Shown: positions 32,229 to 40,809 of the stretch, in pieces
How the letters are laid out: each line of letters begins with the position of its first letter
How positions within the stretch are numbered: the first letter of the stretch is position 1
NCBI RefSeq assembly: GCF_000497445.1
Contig: NZ_CM002285.1
Span: 5,127,680-5,176,922 of the forward strand
DNA length: 49,243 nt
Direction: 5' to 3'
Origin: Streptomyces roseochromogenus subsp. oscitans DS 12.976
GTDB taxonomy: Bacteria; Actinomycetota; Actinomycetes; Streptomycetales; Streptomycetaceae
Program-made: the position numbers and the translations under genes
Notes under the pieces: generated by a model
The model's input: the letters and a program-made list of their open reading frames with translations, nothing else
Databases searched by the model: none
What the model was told of the DNA's origin: nothing

Positions 32229-33353
32229 GTGACCGTCACGACCCCCGCCTCCCGCGCGGCCCAGATACTCTCCCGTCCGATCGCGCTCAACGGCCTCACC
32301 GTCCCCAACCGGATCGTGATGGCGCCGATGACGCGGATGTTCTCCCCGGGCGGCATCCCGGGCGAGGACGTGCGGTCGTACTACGCCCGACGTGCCGCCG
32401 CCGGTGTCGGGCTGATCGTCACCGAGGGGACGTACGTCGGCCACGAGTCGGCCGGGCAGAGCGACCGGGTGCCGAGGTTCCACGGGGAGGAGCAGCTCGC
32501 GGGCTGGGCGAAGGTCGCCGAGGACGTGCACGCGGCGGGCGGCACCATCGTCCCGCAGCTCTGGCACATCGGCATGGTCCGCAAGGACGGTGACGCCCCC
32601 TACCCGGACGCCCCCGCGATGGGCCCGTCCGGCCTGGTCACGGCGGGCGCCGAGGCTACCGGCAAAGCGATGACGCAGGCCGACCTGGACGCCGTCATCG
32701 GCGCGTTCGCCGCGGCCGCCGCCGACGCCGAGCGCATCGGTTTCGACGGCGTGGAGCTGCACGGCGCCCACGGCTACCTCCTCGACCAGTTCCTGTGGGA
32801 GGGCACCAACCGCCGTACCGACGCCTACGGCGGCGACCCGGTGGCCCGTACGAAGTTCTCCGCGGAGATCGTCGCGGCGGTCCGTGCGGCCGTCTCGCCC
32901 GAGTTCCCGGTCATCTTCCGCTACTCGCAGTGGAAGCAGCAGGACTACACCGCCCGGCTCGCCGAGACCCCCGAGGAGCTGGAAGCCATCCTGACCCCGC
33001 TCGCCGCGGCCGGCGTCGATGTCTTCCACGCCTCCACCCGCCGCTACTGGCTGCCGGAGTTCGACGGCTCGGACCTGAACCTGGCCGGCTGGACGAAGAA
33101 GCTCACCGGCAAGCAGGTCATCACGGTCGGCTCGGTCGGCCTCGACGGCGACTTCCTCAACGCCTTCCAGGGCGAGGGCTCCCCGACCCAGGGCATCGAC
33201 AACCTCCTCGACCGGCTGGAGGCCGAGGAGTTCGACATGGTCGCCGTCGGCCGCGCGCTGCTCCAGGACCCGGAGTGGGCGGCCAAGGTGCTCGCGGACC
33301 GTTCGGACGAGCTGAAGCCGTACGACGCAGCCGCTGTGAAGACCCTCAGCTGA
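32229..33353 (+). CDS. NADH:flavin oxidoreductase, Old Yellow Enzyme type
   Basis: 374 aa, a TIM-barrel OYE. FMN and substrate motifs: RIVMAPMTRMFSPGGIPG, IVPQLWHIGMVRK, GFDGVELHGAHGYLLDQFLW with the catalytic His-x-x-His-type pair (HGAH), NRRTDAYGG, and VGRALLQDPEWAAKVLA. OYEs reduce activated C=C bonds with NAD(P)H via FMN. The physiological substrate is unknown. The GTG start follows GAGGAG. Because a possible leader peptide lies 32 bp upstream, expression could be coupled to it. Confidence 0.93.
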   Translation: MTVTTPASRAAQILSRPIALNGLTVPNRIVMAPMTRMFSPGGIPGEDVRSYYARRAAAGVGLIVTEGTYVGHESAGQSDRVPRFHGEEQLAGWAKVAEDVHAAGGTIVPQLWHIGMVRKDGDAPYPDAPAMGPSGLVTAGAEATGKAMTQADLDAVIGAFAAAAADAERIGFDGVELHGAHGYLLDQFLWEGTNRRTDAYGGDPVARTKFSAEIVAAVRAAVSPEFPVIFRYSQWKQQDYTARLAETPEELEAILTPLAAAGVDVFHASTRRYWLPEFDGSDLNLAGWTKKLTGKQVITVGSVGLDGDFLNAFQGEGSPTQGIDNLLDRLEAEEFDMVAVGRALLQDPEWAAKVLADRSDELKPYDAAAVKTLS

Positions 33354-33454
33354 GGTCCTGAAAACTCTCAGCCGGCGTCTCCGGGCGGGCACTTGTGATC
33401 GTGGTCGTGCGTTCCCTTGATGAGCGCTGACGCAGTGAGGGAGCGAGGAGCGAG

Positions 33455-35011
33455 ATGACGACGAGTGAGTCCGAGGCGACCCCGGACACCGACGGCACCA
33501 GTCGCGTGGTGCGCACCGCCTCCGGCGCGGTGCGTGGCCTGCGTGAGCGGGGTCTGTCGGTGTTCCGGGGCATACCCTTCGCCGCACCTCCCGTCGGTCC
33601 GGCCCGCTTTCAGGCCCCGCGGCCGCCCCAGCCCTGGGACGGTGTCCGGGAGGCGTACGCCTTCGGGCCGCCGCCCCCGCAGGAGACGGGCTTCGTCGGA
33701 CGCCTGGTCCCGCTCCCGCCCCCGCAGAGCGACGACTGGCTGACGGTCAACGTCTGGACCCCGGATCCGGACCCTTCCGCCGCCCGCCCGGTGATGGTGT
33801 GGATCCACGGCGGCGCGTTCAAACTGGGCCACTCCGGCCAGCCGGGTTATGACGCCCAGCATCTCGCTCGCGCTGGTGACGTCGTGGTCGTCACCCTCAA
33901 CTACCGTGTGGGCATGGAGGGTTTCGCCCTCTGGGCCGGCGCCCCGGCCAACCGTGGGCTGCTGGACCAGGTGGCGGCCCTGGAATGGGTCCAGGAGAAC
34001 ATCGCCGCGTTCGGCGGCGACCCCGCCCAGGTCACGGTGTTCGGCGAGTCGGCGGGCGCGGGTTCCGTCGCCGCCCTGCTGGCGATGCCCAGAGCGCGGG
34101 GGCTGTTCCGGCGCGCGGTGACCCAGAGCGCGCCCGGCACGTTCTTCTCCGCCGACCTGGCCCGCGACATAGCGGTGGCACTGGCGGCCGAGGCGGACCG
34201 CGAGCCCACGGCGGCCGACCTGGCGACGGTGGCGCCGCAGCGGCTCACCGAGGCGGGCGCGGCGCTGGGCACCAAGATGGGCCAGTACACCGCCCGTTGG
34301 GGCCAGGTGGCCCCGACCACCGTCCCCTTCGGCCCGGTCGTCGACGGCGAGATCCTCCCCGGCACCCCCTGGCAGGCCCTCGCCTCCGGCGCGGCCCGCG
34401 ACATCGACCTCCTCGTCGGCCACAACCGCGACGAGTACCGACTGTTCCTGGTCATGGCGGGCCTGTCCGGCAAGGTCACGGACGACCTGGCGACGACGGC
34501 CCTGCGGATGTACGCGCCGGGCGGCGAGACGGGCGAGAAGGCCTACCGCGCCGCCTTCCCGGATGCCTCCGCCGAGCAGCTCTTCGCTCGCGTCCAGACC
34601 GACTGGCTGTTCGCGCTGCCGACCCTGCGCCTCGCGGAGGCCCAGCACACGGGCGGCGGCCGCGCGCATGTCTACGAACTGACCTGGCCGGCCCCCGACA
34701 CCGGCGGCGAGCTCGGCGCCTGCCACGCCCTGGACATCCCGCTGCTCTTCGGCACGTACGGCGCGGACCTCGGCGCTCTTCTCTTCCCCGGCGGCAGACC
34801 CACACCGGAGGCGGAGCGGCTCACGTCCTTCTTCCACCGTGCCTGGACGGCGTTCGCCCGGACCGGCGACCCCGGCTGGCCGGCCTACGACCCGCACTCC
34901 CGCCTGGTCCAGGTCCTGGACGCGGAGCCGGAGGTGGCGCCGTACCCGGAGGAGAAGAGCAGGCTCCTGTGGGAGGGGTACGACTTCCCGCCCTTGCCCC
35001 TGCTGGGCTGA
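33455..35011 (+). CDS. type-B carboxylesterase/lipase family protein
   Basis: 518 aa, alpha/beta hydrolase of the carboxylesterase B family. The oxyanion-hole region is VMVWIHGGAFKLGHSG, the nucleophile elbow is TVFGESAGAGSVAALLAM (Ser in GESAG), and the acid and His regions are HNRDEYRLF and GACHALDIPLLFGTYG. The early FRGIPFAAPPVGPARFQAP is the family N-terminal signature. There is no signal peptide, so it is probably cytoplasmic; its ester substrate is unknown. GAGGAG lies just before the ATG. The gene follows the OYE by about 100 bp on the same strand. Confidence 0.93.
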   Translation: MTTSESEATPDTDGTSRVVRTASGAVRGLRERGLSVFRGIPFAAPPVGPARFQAPRPPQPWDGVREAYAFGPPPPQETGFVGRLVPLPPPQSDDWLTVNVWTPDPDPSAARPVMVWIHGGAFKLGHSGQPGYDAQHLARAGDVVVVTLNYRVGMEGFALWAGAPANRGLLDQVAALEWVQENIAAFGGDPAQVTVFGESAGAGSVAALLAMPRARGLFRRAVTQSAPGTFFSADLARDIAVALAAEADREPTAADLATVAPQRLTEAGAALGTKMGQYTARWGQVAPTTVPFGPVVDGEILPGTPWQALASGAARDIDLLVGHNRDEYRLFLVMAGLSGKVTDDLATTALRMYAPGGETGEKAYRAAFPDASAEQLFARVQTDWLFALPTLRLAEAQHTGGGRAHVYELTWPAPDTGGELGACHALDIPLLFGTYGADLGALLFPGGRPTPEAERLTSFFHRAWTAFARTGDPGWPAYDPHSRLVQVLDAEPEVAPYPEEKSRLLWEGYDFPPLPLLG

Positions 35012-35053
35012 CGGCGGGGAGAGGGGCGGCAGGGGGAGAGGGCGGTGGGGGCG

Positions 35054-35641
35054 CTACAGGTTCCCCATGTTCCCCATGTTCCCCATGGGCTCGATGTCGA
35101 CGTGCACCGGCGTGCCCCACACCCGCAGCACCTCGTAGTCGGTGAACTCGTGCACGAGCCGGTAGGCCATCGCGGGCCGGGACGAGCGCCGCTGGGCGGC
35201 GAGATACGCCTCGGCCTCCCGCCGGTCCCGCCGGGGCGTGCCGCACAGCTGCCACTCCTGCCCGCTCCACGCCTCCGGCAGCCAGCGCTGCTGCGGCTGG
35301 GGCCGGTCGGCGCGGACGCCGTACCGGGAGGGCGCGGTGGCGACGGGCGTGGGCTCGGCCCGCCCGCCCTGGAACTCAGAGCGGCGGGCGGCCCGGCGCC
35401 TGGTCTCGCAGAGCAGGCACAGATCGGGCGCGCTCTCGTCCACGGGCCCCTGCGGATGCTCGGCACACCGGGTGGCGGGCGCGCTGCTCCCGGCGCTCTC
35501 CTCCACCAGGTCGAGCGCCCGGCGAAGATCCGCCTTGATCTCGTGCAGCCGGGTGTCCGGGGTGTCGGCGGTGAGGGCCTCCCCGTGCTCCCCGAGGAGC
35601 CGGAGCGCCCTTCCGAGGGCGGCGAGCTGGGCGTGGTTCAT
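35054..35641 (-). CDS. conserved hypothetical protein with Cys pairs and 9-bp repeat tail
   Basis: 195 aa. The N-terminal half is helical ([36 protein letters not shown]). The middle has a C-x-x-C pair in DLCLLCETRRRAARR, with a further Cys in TRCAEHPQG. The C-terminal half is Trp/Arg-rich (LPEAWSGQEWQLCGTPRRDR) and ends in PMGNMGNMGNL, encoded by three copies of the 9-bp unit TTCCCCATG on the plus strand. I recognise no family. The final repeat may vary in copy number between strains. It converges with the esterase gene. Confidence 0.65.
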   Translation of the reverse strand: MNHAQLAALGRALRLLGEHGEALTADTPDTRLHEIKADLRRALDLVEESAGSSAPATRCAEHPQGPVDESAPDLCLLCETRRRAARRSEFQGGRAEPTPVATAPSRYGVRADRPQPQQRWLPEAWSGQEWQLCGTPRRDRREAEAYLAAQRRSSRPAMAYRLVHEFTDYEVLRVWGTPVHVDIEPMGNMGNMGNL

Positions 35642-35746
35642 GGTCAGCCTGCGTACACCTTTCCTGCCCCGGTGTCCAGCGGAGATCGCTTCCCCGGTGT
35701 CCGGCGACCGTGGTGGCGCGGTTCCCGCTCGTGGTGGACTGGCCGC

Positions 35747-36424
35747 GTGACGATACTGCCGAGCCGACTGGTGCAGGCCCTCCACCGCTTCAACGCCGCC
35801 CACCCCTGGGACCACAACGCGCACTATCACCCTTGGCTGCTGCGGCAGTTGCCGCGCCGGTTCGGCAGCGCCCTGGACGTGGGATGCGGCAGCGGGGACC
35901 TGGTGCGGCGGCTGGCCGGGCACGCGGAGTCGGTCGTCGGCGTGGACGCGGACCCCCGGATTCTGGACAGGGCACGGGAGCTGACGGACGCGTCGGCCCC
36001 GGTCACCTACACCCGCGCCGCCGCCCCGCACGGCCTCCCCTCCGGCCCCTACGACGTCATCACCTGTGTCGCCGTACTGCACCACCTCCCCTGTGCCGAC
36101 AGCCTCGCCCGCTTCCGGCGCGAACTCGCCCCCGGCGGCACCCTGGTGGTCGTCGGCTGCGCCCGGCCCCAGGGCGCCCTCGACCACGCGATCGGGCTGG
36201 CGGCCGTACCGCTCAACGCGCTGATCGGGTGGGCGAAGAACCGGGGGCGGGCCACGGCGCACCGGCCGCTCTCCATGACCGCGCTCACGCGTGACCCGGA
36301 GCTGACCCTCGACGAGATCGGCCGCGAGGCGGCCCGGCTGCTTCCCGGTGCCCGGCTACGACGCCGGCTGTTCTGGCGTTACACCCTCGTCTGGCGTGCC
36401 CCTGCCGCTCCGCGAGGCCGCTGA
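35747..36424 (+). CDS. class I SAM-dependent methyltransferase
   Basis: 225 aa. Motif I is ALDVGCGSGDLVRRLAGHAE, motif II acidic residue in VVGVDADPRILDRAREL, motif IV in YDVITCVAVLHHLPCADSLA, and motif VI in LAPGGTLVVVGCARP. The C-terminal part (HRPLSMTALTRDPELTLDEI) is variable. The acceptor molecule is not predictable. The GTG at 35747 is the only sensible start before the conserved HPWDHNAHYHPWLLRQLPRR block. It is divergent from the hypothetical protein at 35054. Confidence 0.88.
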   Translation: MTILPSRLVQALHRFNAAHPWDHNAHYHPWLLRQLPRRFGSALDVGCGSGDLVRRLAGHAESVVGVDADPRILDRARELTDASAPVTYTRAAAPHGLPSGPYDVITCVAVLHHLPCADSLARFRRELAPGGTLVVVGCARPQGALDHAIGLAAVPLNALIGWAKNRGRATAHRPLSMTALTRDPELTLDEIGREAARLLPGARLRRRLFWRYTLVWRAPAAPRGR

Positions 36425-36442
36425 ACAACCGGCGCCGGGTCG

Positions 36443-36673
36443 TCAGCCGTGGAGCTGGCTGAGGGTGCTGCCCGCCCCGCACACGGGGACGGCCGCGATG
36501 GCACCGGCCGCCAGCGCCAGCGGTGAGGTGGGCTGGAGAACGGGAAGTACGTTGAGGTTGCCGGCACAGGTCACGGCATCGTTGTCCAACTCGCGGTCGC
36601 CGGCGTGGGCGGGGGCGGTCAGGGCCGCGACGGACAGGGCCAGGACGGCTGTGGCCAGGAGCTTCTTCATCAT
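36443..36673 (-). CDS. small secreted protein, unknown
   Basis: 76 aa. A clear Sec signal peptide (MMKKLLATAVLALSVAALTA) ends at PAHA-GD. The mature chain of about 52 residues is hydrophobic, with two cysteines about 33 residues apart that could form one disulfide (VTCAGNLNV and VPVCGAG). The small size, exported nature and hydrophobicity recall chaplin-like surface peptides, but the chaplin GxPGxxSGN signature is absent. The gene lies between a methyltransferase gene and the PTS gene. Confidence 0.7.
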   Translation of the reverse strand: MMKKLLATAVLALSVAALTAPAHAGDRELDNDAVTCAGNLNVLPVLQPTSPLALAAGAIAAVPVCGAGSTLSQLHG

Positions 36674-36703
36674 GCCCGGGGGAACGACTGGCCGGGCGGG
36701 ATG

Positions 36704-38185
36704 TCACGCGGGTGCGGCCACACGGGGACGGCGCGGGAAGCCGAAGAGGTAGGTCGCCGTGAAGCCGACCGCGTACCCGGTGAGCAGCCCGCCCGCGTAG
36801 ACCGCCAACGCCACCGCCGGGCCCCGGTTCCCGGTCAGCAGCGGGAACAGCGCCCAGCCCGACGGGCCGATCGCCGTCGCGCCCACCTTGGTGCCGAGCA
36901 TCGCGAAGAAACCGACGAAGCCCCCGCCCGCCGCCCCGCCCGCGCAGGCGGTCAGGAACGGCCGGCCGAGGGGCAGCGAGACGCCGTAGATCAGCGGTTC
37001 GCCGACGCCGAGCAGGCCGGCCGGGAGGGCCGAGCGGATCGTCGTACGCAGGGAGTCGTGGGAGACGTCGTGGCGCAGCCGGACGTACACCGCGAGCGCC
37101 GCGCCCACCTGGCCCGCGCCCGCCATGGCCAGCAGGGGGAGCAGCACGGTGTAGCCCTGCTGCTCGATGAGGGTGGTGTGGATGGGGATGAGGGCCTGGT
37201 GCAGGCCCAGCATGACCAGGGGCAGGAAGAGACCGCCGAGGAGCAGTCCGGCGGCCGCCCCGGCGGTGGCCAGCAGCCAGTCGGCAGCCGTGCCGATCGC
37301 GGCGGCCACCGCACCGGCCGCGTACATCAGGCCGTACAGCGTGACCAGGCCGGACACGAGGACGGTGAGCGTGGGCGTGAGCAGGACGTCCAGCGCGCCC
37401 GGCACCCGGCCCCGTACCCACTTCTCCACCCGGGTCGCGAGCAGCGCCGCGGCCAGCGCGCCGAGCACCCCGCCCTGTCCGGGCGCGAGGTGCGTCCCGG
37501 ACACCGTCACCTTCGCGACGCCCGGGTAGACGACGACGGCCGCGGCCGCGCCGCCCAGTACGGGGGTGCCGCCGAACTCCTTCGCCGCGTTGACGCCGAC
37601 GAACGCCGCGATCAGGGCCAGGAAGGCCGACGCGATGGCCGACAGGGCCGGGGTGAGGCCGGGCAGCCAACCGGTGTTCAGCAGCAGCCCGTTGACGCCG
37701 GACAGGATGCCGCAGCCGATCAGTGCGGGGATGAGCGGTACGAAGACGTTCGCGACGCGGCGCAGGGCGGTCTTGAGCGGGGTGGCGTTACGGCGCCGCA
37801 GGACTTCTCGTACGTCGGTGCCGTCGCGCAGCTCGGTGGCCTTCGGCAGGCCGGTGCCGTCGCCCGGCTCGGTGCCGTTGGCGCCCGGTTGCCCCGCCGT
37901 GATCCGTGCTGTCACCTCCGCCGTGACCTTGTCGACCACCCCGGGGCCGAGCACGATCTGCCAGGCGGGCCCGTCGGCCACCACCCCCACCACACCGGGC
38001 AGGGCTCGCAGCGCCGCCTCGTCCGCTGCCGCCGGATCGGCGAGGGACAGCCGGAGACGGGTCATGCAGTGGGCCACGGAGGTGACGTTGGCCGGGCCGC
38101 CGACCCGGTCGAGGACGGCGGCCGCGGTGGCGGCGGGGCCAGGGGAGGCGGGGTGATCAGGGGAGGCGGGGTGGTCGTTGCGCAC
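36704..38185 (-). CDS. murP: PTS EIIBC permease, N-acetylmuramic-acid/glucoside type
   Basis: 493 aa. An N-terminal EIIB domain carries the phosphorylated cysteine in TSVAHCMTRLRLSL (Cys40). After a linker, an EIIC domain with about ten membrane helices begins at NVFVPLIPALIGCGILSG and includes the signature LLGVGEPLIYGVSLPLGRPF. There is no EIIA domain, so a separate EIIA such as Crr would be needed. Position directly behind murQ (16-bp gap) and an RpiR-type regulator points to MurNAc or a related murein sugar as substrate, imported as the 6-phosphate. The gene symbol is assigned from context. The GTG at 38185 is chosen so as not to overlap murQ. Confidence 0.82.
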   Translation of the reverse strand: MRNDHPASPDHPASPGPAATAAAVLDRVGGPANVTSVAHCMTRLRLSLADPAAADEAALRALPGVVGVVADGPAWQIVLGPGVVDKVTAEVTARITAGQPGANGTEPGDGTGLPKATELRDGTDVREVLRRRNATPLKTALRRVANVFVPLIPALIGCGILSGVNGLLLNTGWLPGLTPALSAIASAFLALIAAFVGVNAAKEFGGTPVLGGAAAAVVVYPGVAKVTVSGTHLAPGQGGVLGALAAALLATRVEKWVRGRVPGALDVLLTPTLTVLVSGLVTLYGLMYAAGAVAAAIGTAADWLLATAGAAAGLLLGGLFLPLVMLGLHQALIPIHTTLIEQQGYTVLLPLLAMAGAGQVGAALAVYVRLRHDVSHDSLRTTIRSALPAGLLGVGEPLIYGVSLPLGRPFLTACAGGAAGGGFVGFFAMLGTKVGATAIGPSGWALFPLLTGNRGPAVALAVYAGGLLTGYAVGFTATYLFGFPRRPRVAAPA

Positions 38186-38201
38186 GCCCCGAGCGTGCGG
38201 G

Positions 38202-39125
38202 TCAGCGGGGCGCGTGCGCCAGCGCGGCACGCAGATGCCCGCCGGACTCCTCCAGAAGGCGGGCGGCCGTCGGGCCGTCGACGCCGGCGAGGAGGGCGAG
38301 GATGGCGTTCTTCACCTCCCCGCCGGACTCGGTGAGGGCCTTCTCGATCTCCGCGTCCGAGGCGCCCGTGGCCAGGGACACGATCCGGCGGGAGCGGGCC
38401 CGGAGCTTGTCGTTCGACACCCGTACGTCGACCATCAGATTCCCGTAGGTCTTGCCGAGCCGGATCATCGTGATCGTCGAGAGCATGTTGAGGACCAGCT
38501 TCTGGGCCGTACCGGCCTTCAGCCGGGTGGACCCGGTGATCAGCTCGGGCCCCACGACGACCTCGATGCCGTGCTCGGCGGCGGCCGCGAGCGCGCTGTC
38601 CGCGTTGCAGGACAGGCCGACGGTCAGGGCGCCCAGGGCGCGGGCGTGCTCGACGGCGCTGATCGCGTAAGGGGTGCGGCCGGAGGCGGAGATGCCGACA
38701 ACGGTGTCGGCGGGGGCGAGTTTCAGCGCGTCCAGGTCCTGCCGGGCCAGCTCCCCGGAGTCCTCGGCGCCCTCCACCGAGGTGACCATGGCCGCGGGTC
38801 CGCCCGCGATCAGGCCGACGACCTGCCCGGGTTCGGTGTTGAAGGTGGGCGGGCACTCGGAGGCGTCCAGCACGCCCAGCCGCCCGGCGGTACCGGCACC
38901 GGCGTAGATCAGCCGACCGCCGTTCGCCATGCGCTCGGCCATGGCGTCGATGGCGGCGGCGATGCGGGGCAACTGCGTCGACACGGCGGTGGGCACGGCG
39001 GCGTCCTCGCCGTTCATCAGGCGGGCGATGTCGAGGGTGGGCAGACGGTCGATGTCGGCGAGCTCGGGACGGAAGGCTTCGGTGGTCAGGGAAGCCAGCT
39101 GGCTGCGCAGCTCATGGGAGGTCAT
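38202..39125 (-). CDS. murQ: N-acetylmuramic acid 6-phosphate etherase
   Basis: 307 aa. SIS-domain enzyme with the MurQ-specific blocks GGRLIYAGAGTAGRLGVLDA followed by SECPPTFNT, GAEDSGELARQDL, VVGISASGRTPYAISAVEHA and GSTRLKAGTAQKLVLNMLST. The catalytic acid and base glutamates lie in the SECPPTF and AEDS stretches. It cleaves the D-lactyl ether of MurNAc-6-P, giving GlcNAc-6-P, which the nagA product encoded some 20 kb to the left could take further. It is the middle gene of a likely RpiR-murQ-EIIBC operon. Confidence 0.96.
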   Translation of the reverse strand: MTSHELRSQLASLTTEAFRPELADIDRLPTLDIARLMNGEDAAVPTAVSTQLPRIAAAIDAMAERMANGGRLIYAGAGTAGRLGVLDASECPPTFNTEPGQVVGLIAGGPAAMVTSVEGAEDSGELARQDLDALKLAPADTVVGISASGRTPYAISAVEHARALGALTVGLSCNADSALAAAAEHGIEVVVGPELITGSTRLKAGTAQKLVLNMLSTITMIRLGKTYGNLMVDVRVSNDKLRARSRRIVSLATGASDAEIEKALTESGGEVKNAILALLAGVDGPTAARLLEESGGHLRAALAHAPR

Positions 39126-39171
39126 GGGGGGTGGCTCTCTCAGGTCTGGGTGCCGTTGTGCGTGCTGGTGC

Positions 39172-40077
39172 TCACCTGGGGTTGGTGCGATGCCGGTGAG
39201 CCAGCGCCTCGTACGACGCGGCCAGCGCGGGCGCCGCCGTCTCGTACGTCCGCTGCGCCACTCCCACGAACAGGCAGTCCACCACGAGCAGTTGACTCGT
39301 CCGCGAGGACATCGCGGCCGGTCGCAGCTCGCTCTCCCGTGAGGTGGACGTGGTCAGTACGTGGTCGGCGTACTGGGTGACCGGCGAGTCGGGCCGGCCG
39401 GTGATGGCCACGGTCGTGGCCCCGTGTTCGAAAGCGACCCGCAACGGCTCGATGACGTCCCCCGTCGAGCCGGAGTGGGTGATGGCGATCGCCACGTCAC
39501 CGGAGCGGAGCTGCACCGCGTTGGTCACCGCGAGGTGCGGATCGCTGTGGGCGTGGGCTATGAGCCCTATCCGCAGCAGCTTCTGTGTGAGGTCCTGGGC
39601 GACGAGCCCGGACGCGCCGATGCCGTACACGTCGGTGCGGCGGGCCCCGGCCAGCGCGCCCACGGCGGCGCCGAGCTGGACGGTGTCGAGTCCGGCGGCC
39701 GTGTCGGCGAGGGTCTGCTGTTCCTCGTAGGCCAGCTTGGTGACGACGTCGGCGATGGGGTCGTCCACCGCGATGTCGGTCGTGATCGCGGGCGCGCGGC
39801 CCGACTGTTGCTGTGCGGCGAGCCCGGCGAGGGCGAGCCGCAGATCTCGGTAGCCGGGGTAGCCGAGGAGCCGGGCGGTGCGGACGACGGTGGCCTCGCT
39901 GGTGCCGGTGAGCTCGGCGAGGCCGGTGACCGTGAGGGCGGCGCAGCCGGCCGGGTCGTTCGCCACGGCCTCGGCGACGCGCTGCATGGACCGGGTCATG
40001 GAAGGGGCGAGGGTGCGCACCTTGGCGGAGAGCGAGCCGCCCGGACTGCCGAAAATTTCCTTCACGTCCTGGGTCAC
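39172..40077 (-). CDS. murR: RpiR-family transcriptional regulator (MurR-like)
   Basis: 301 aa. An N-terminal RpiR helix-turn-helix (about residues 15-90: SMQRVAEAVANDPAGCAALT, VTGLAELTGTSEATVVRTAR) is joined to a SIS sugar-phosphate-binding domain (VYGIGASGLVAQDLTQKLLR, GDVAIAITHSGSTGDVIEPL). Being first in a transcript with murQ and a MurNAc-type PTS gene, it probably senses MurNAc-6-P and controls the operon. The GTG at 40077 is the start closest to the conserved region; a weak ribosome-binding site. GAAA/TTTC motifs lie at its 5' end. Confidence 0.9.
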   Translation of the reverse strand: MTQDVKEIFGSPGGSLSAKVRTLAPSMTRSMQRVAEAVANDPAGCAALTVTGLAELTGTSEATVVRTARLLGYPGYRDLRLALAGLAAQQQSGRAPAITTDIAVDDPIADVVTKLAYEEQQTLADTAAGLDTVQLGAAVGALAGARRTDVYGIGASGLVAQDLTQKLLRIGLIAHAHSDPHLAVTNAVQLRSGDVAIAITHSGSTGDVIEPLRVAFEHGATTVAITGRPDSPVTQYADHVLTTSTSRESELRPAAMSSRTSQLLVVDCLFVGVAQRTYETAAPALAASYEALAHRHRTNPR

Positions 40078-40094
40078 GAGTGAAAGATATTTTC
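40051..40094. promoter_or_regulatory. GAAA/TTTC motifs at the murR start, candidate operator
   Basis: GAAAATTTCC (40051-40060) and GAAAGATATTTTC (40082-40094) are AT-rich near-palindromes in an otherwise GC-rich region. One lies within the first codons of the regulator gene and one just upstream. RpiR-family proteins bind such GAAA-rich dyads, so autoregulation is plausible. Confidence 0.4.
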
Positions 40095-40133
40095 GGTTCG
40101 GTGTTGTGGTCAAGAGTGCGCACAATGGGTTCC

Positions 40134-40517
40134 ATGGATCCCCTCAGTCCCCTTGAGCAGGCCTTGCATGCCGCGCGGGCCCTCGTGCTCGCCGATCTGG
40201 TCGCGGGCGAGGTCGCGGAGGCGGACGTGGTCTCGCTGGTCGAGGACTCCGTCATGGAGCGGCGCTGGTGGGTCGAGCAGTGGCCGGAAGGCGCCGCCTT
40301 TGTCGCCGGGCTGATCGCCCAGGACGTTCAGGACGCGCTGCTGGACCGGTACGGCCGCTGGCCGCTGTGCCCGGTGTGCCGCACCGGCGACCCGCACGCG
40401 CTGGACGTGGAGCCCGAGCTGGGTCCCGACCCGCACTGGGTGTGCCACAAGGCGGGCGTGAAGGTCGCGGCGGTGGGCTCGCTGGGCTCGGCCACCGGCG
40501 GGATGACCTCGTCGTGA
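40134..40517 (+). CDS. conserved hypothetical protein
   Basis: 127 aa. Helical N-terminus (SPLEQALHAARALVLADLVA, VSLVEDSVMERRWWVEQWPE), then a possible zinc-binding pair in LCPVCRTGDPHALDVEPELG with His and Cys in DPHWVCHKAGVKVAAVGSL. I recognise no named family, but the gene is coupled by a 4-bp GTGA overlap to the DUF4031 gene, so the products probably act together. An ATG at 40125 is an alternative start. Confidence 0.78.
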   Translation: MDPLSPLEQALHAARALVLADLVAGEVAEADVVSLVEDSVMERRWWVEQWPEGAAFVAGLIAQDVQDALLDRYGRWPLCPVCRTGDPHALDVEPELGPDPHWVCHKAGVKVAAVGSLGSATGGMTSS

Positions 40518-40783
40518 CGCTGTACATCGACCCGCCCGCCTGGCCCGGCCACGGCCGCATGTGGTCGCACCTGGTGAGCGATGTGTCGTACGACGAACTG
40601 CACGCGTTCGCCGAGCGGTTGGGCGTGCCGAGGCGCGCCTTCGAGCGCGATCACTACGACCTTCCGGCGCACCGGTACGCGGACGCGGTGGCGGCCGGGG
40701 CGGTGCGGGTCGGCTCCAAGGAGCTGGTCCGCCGGCTCACCCAGGCCGGACTGCGGCGCCCGAAGGGCCGGCCGGCCGCGTAG
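40514..40783 (+). CDS. DUF4031 protein
   Basis: 89 aa, the full DUF4031 domain: TLYIDPPAWPGHGRMWSHLV, SDVSYDELHAFAERLGVPRR, FERDHYDLPAHRYADAVAAG. The function of the family is unknown; the conserved His, Asp and Arg residues hint at an enzyme or nucleic-acid binding. It overlaps the preceding gene by four bases (GTGA) and is clearly cotranslated with it. Confidence 0.92.
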   Translation: MTLYIDPPAWPGHGRMWSHLVSDVSYDELHAFAERLGVPRRAFERDHYDLPAHRYADAVAAGAVRVGSKELVRRLTQAGLRRPKGRPAA

Positions 40784-40809
40784 GGGCGGGACTGAACCGG
40801 CCTTCTGCC

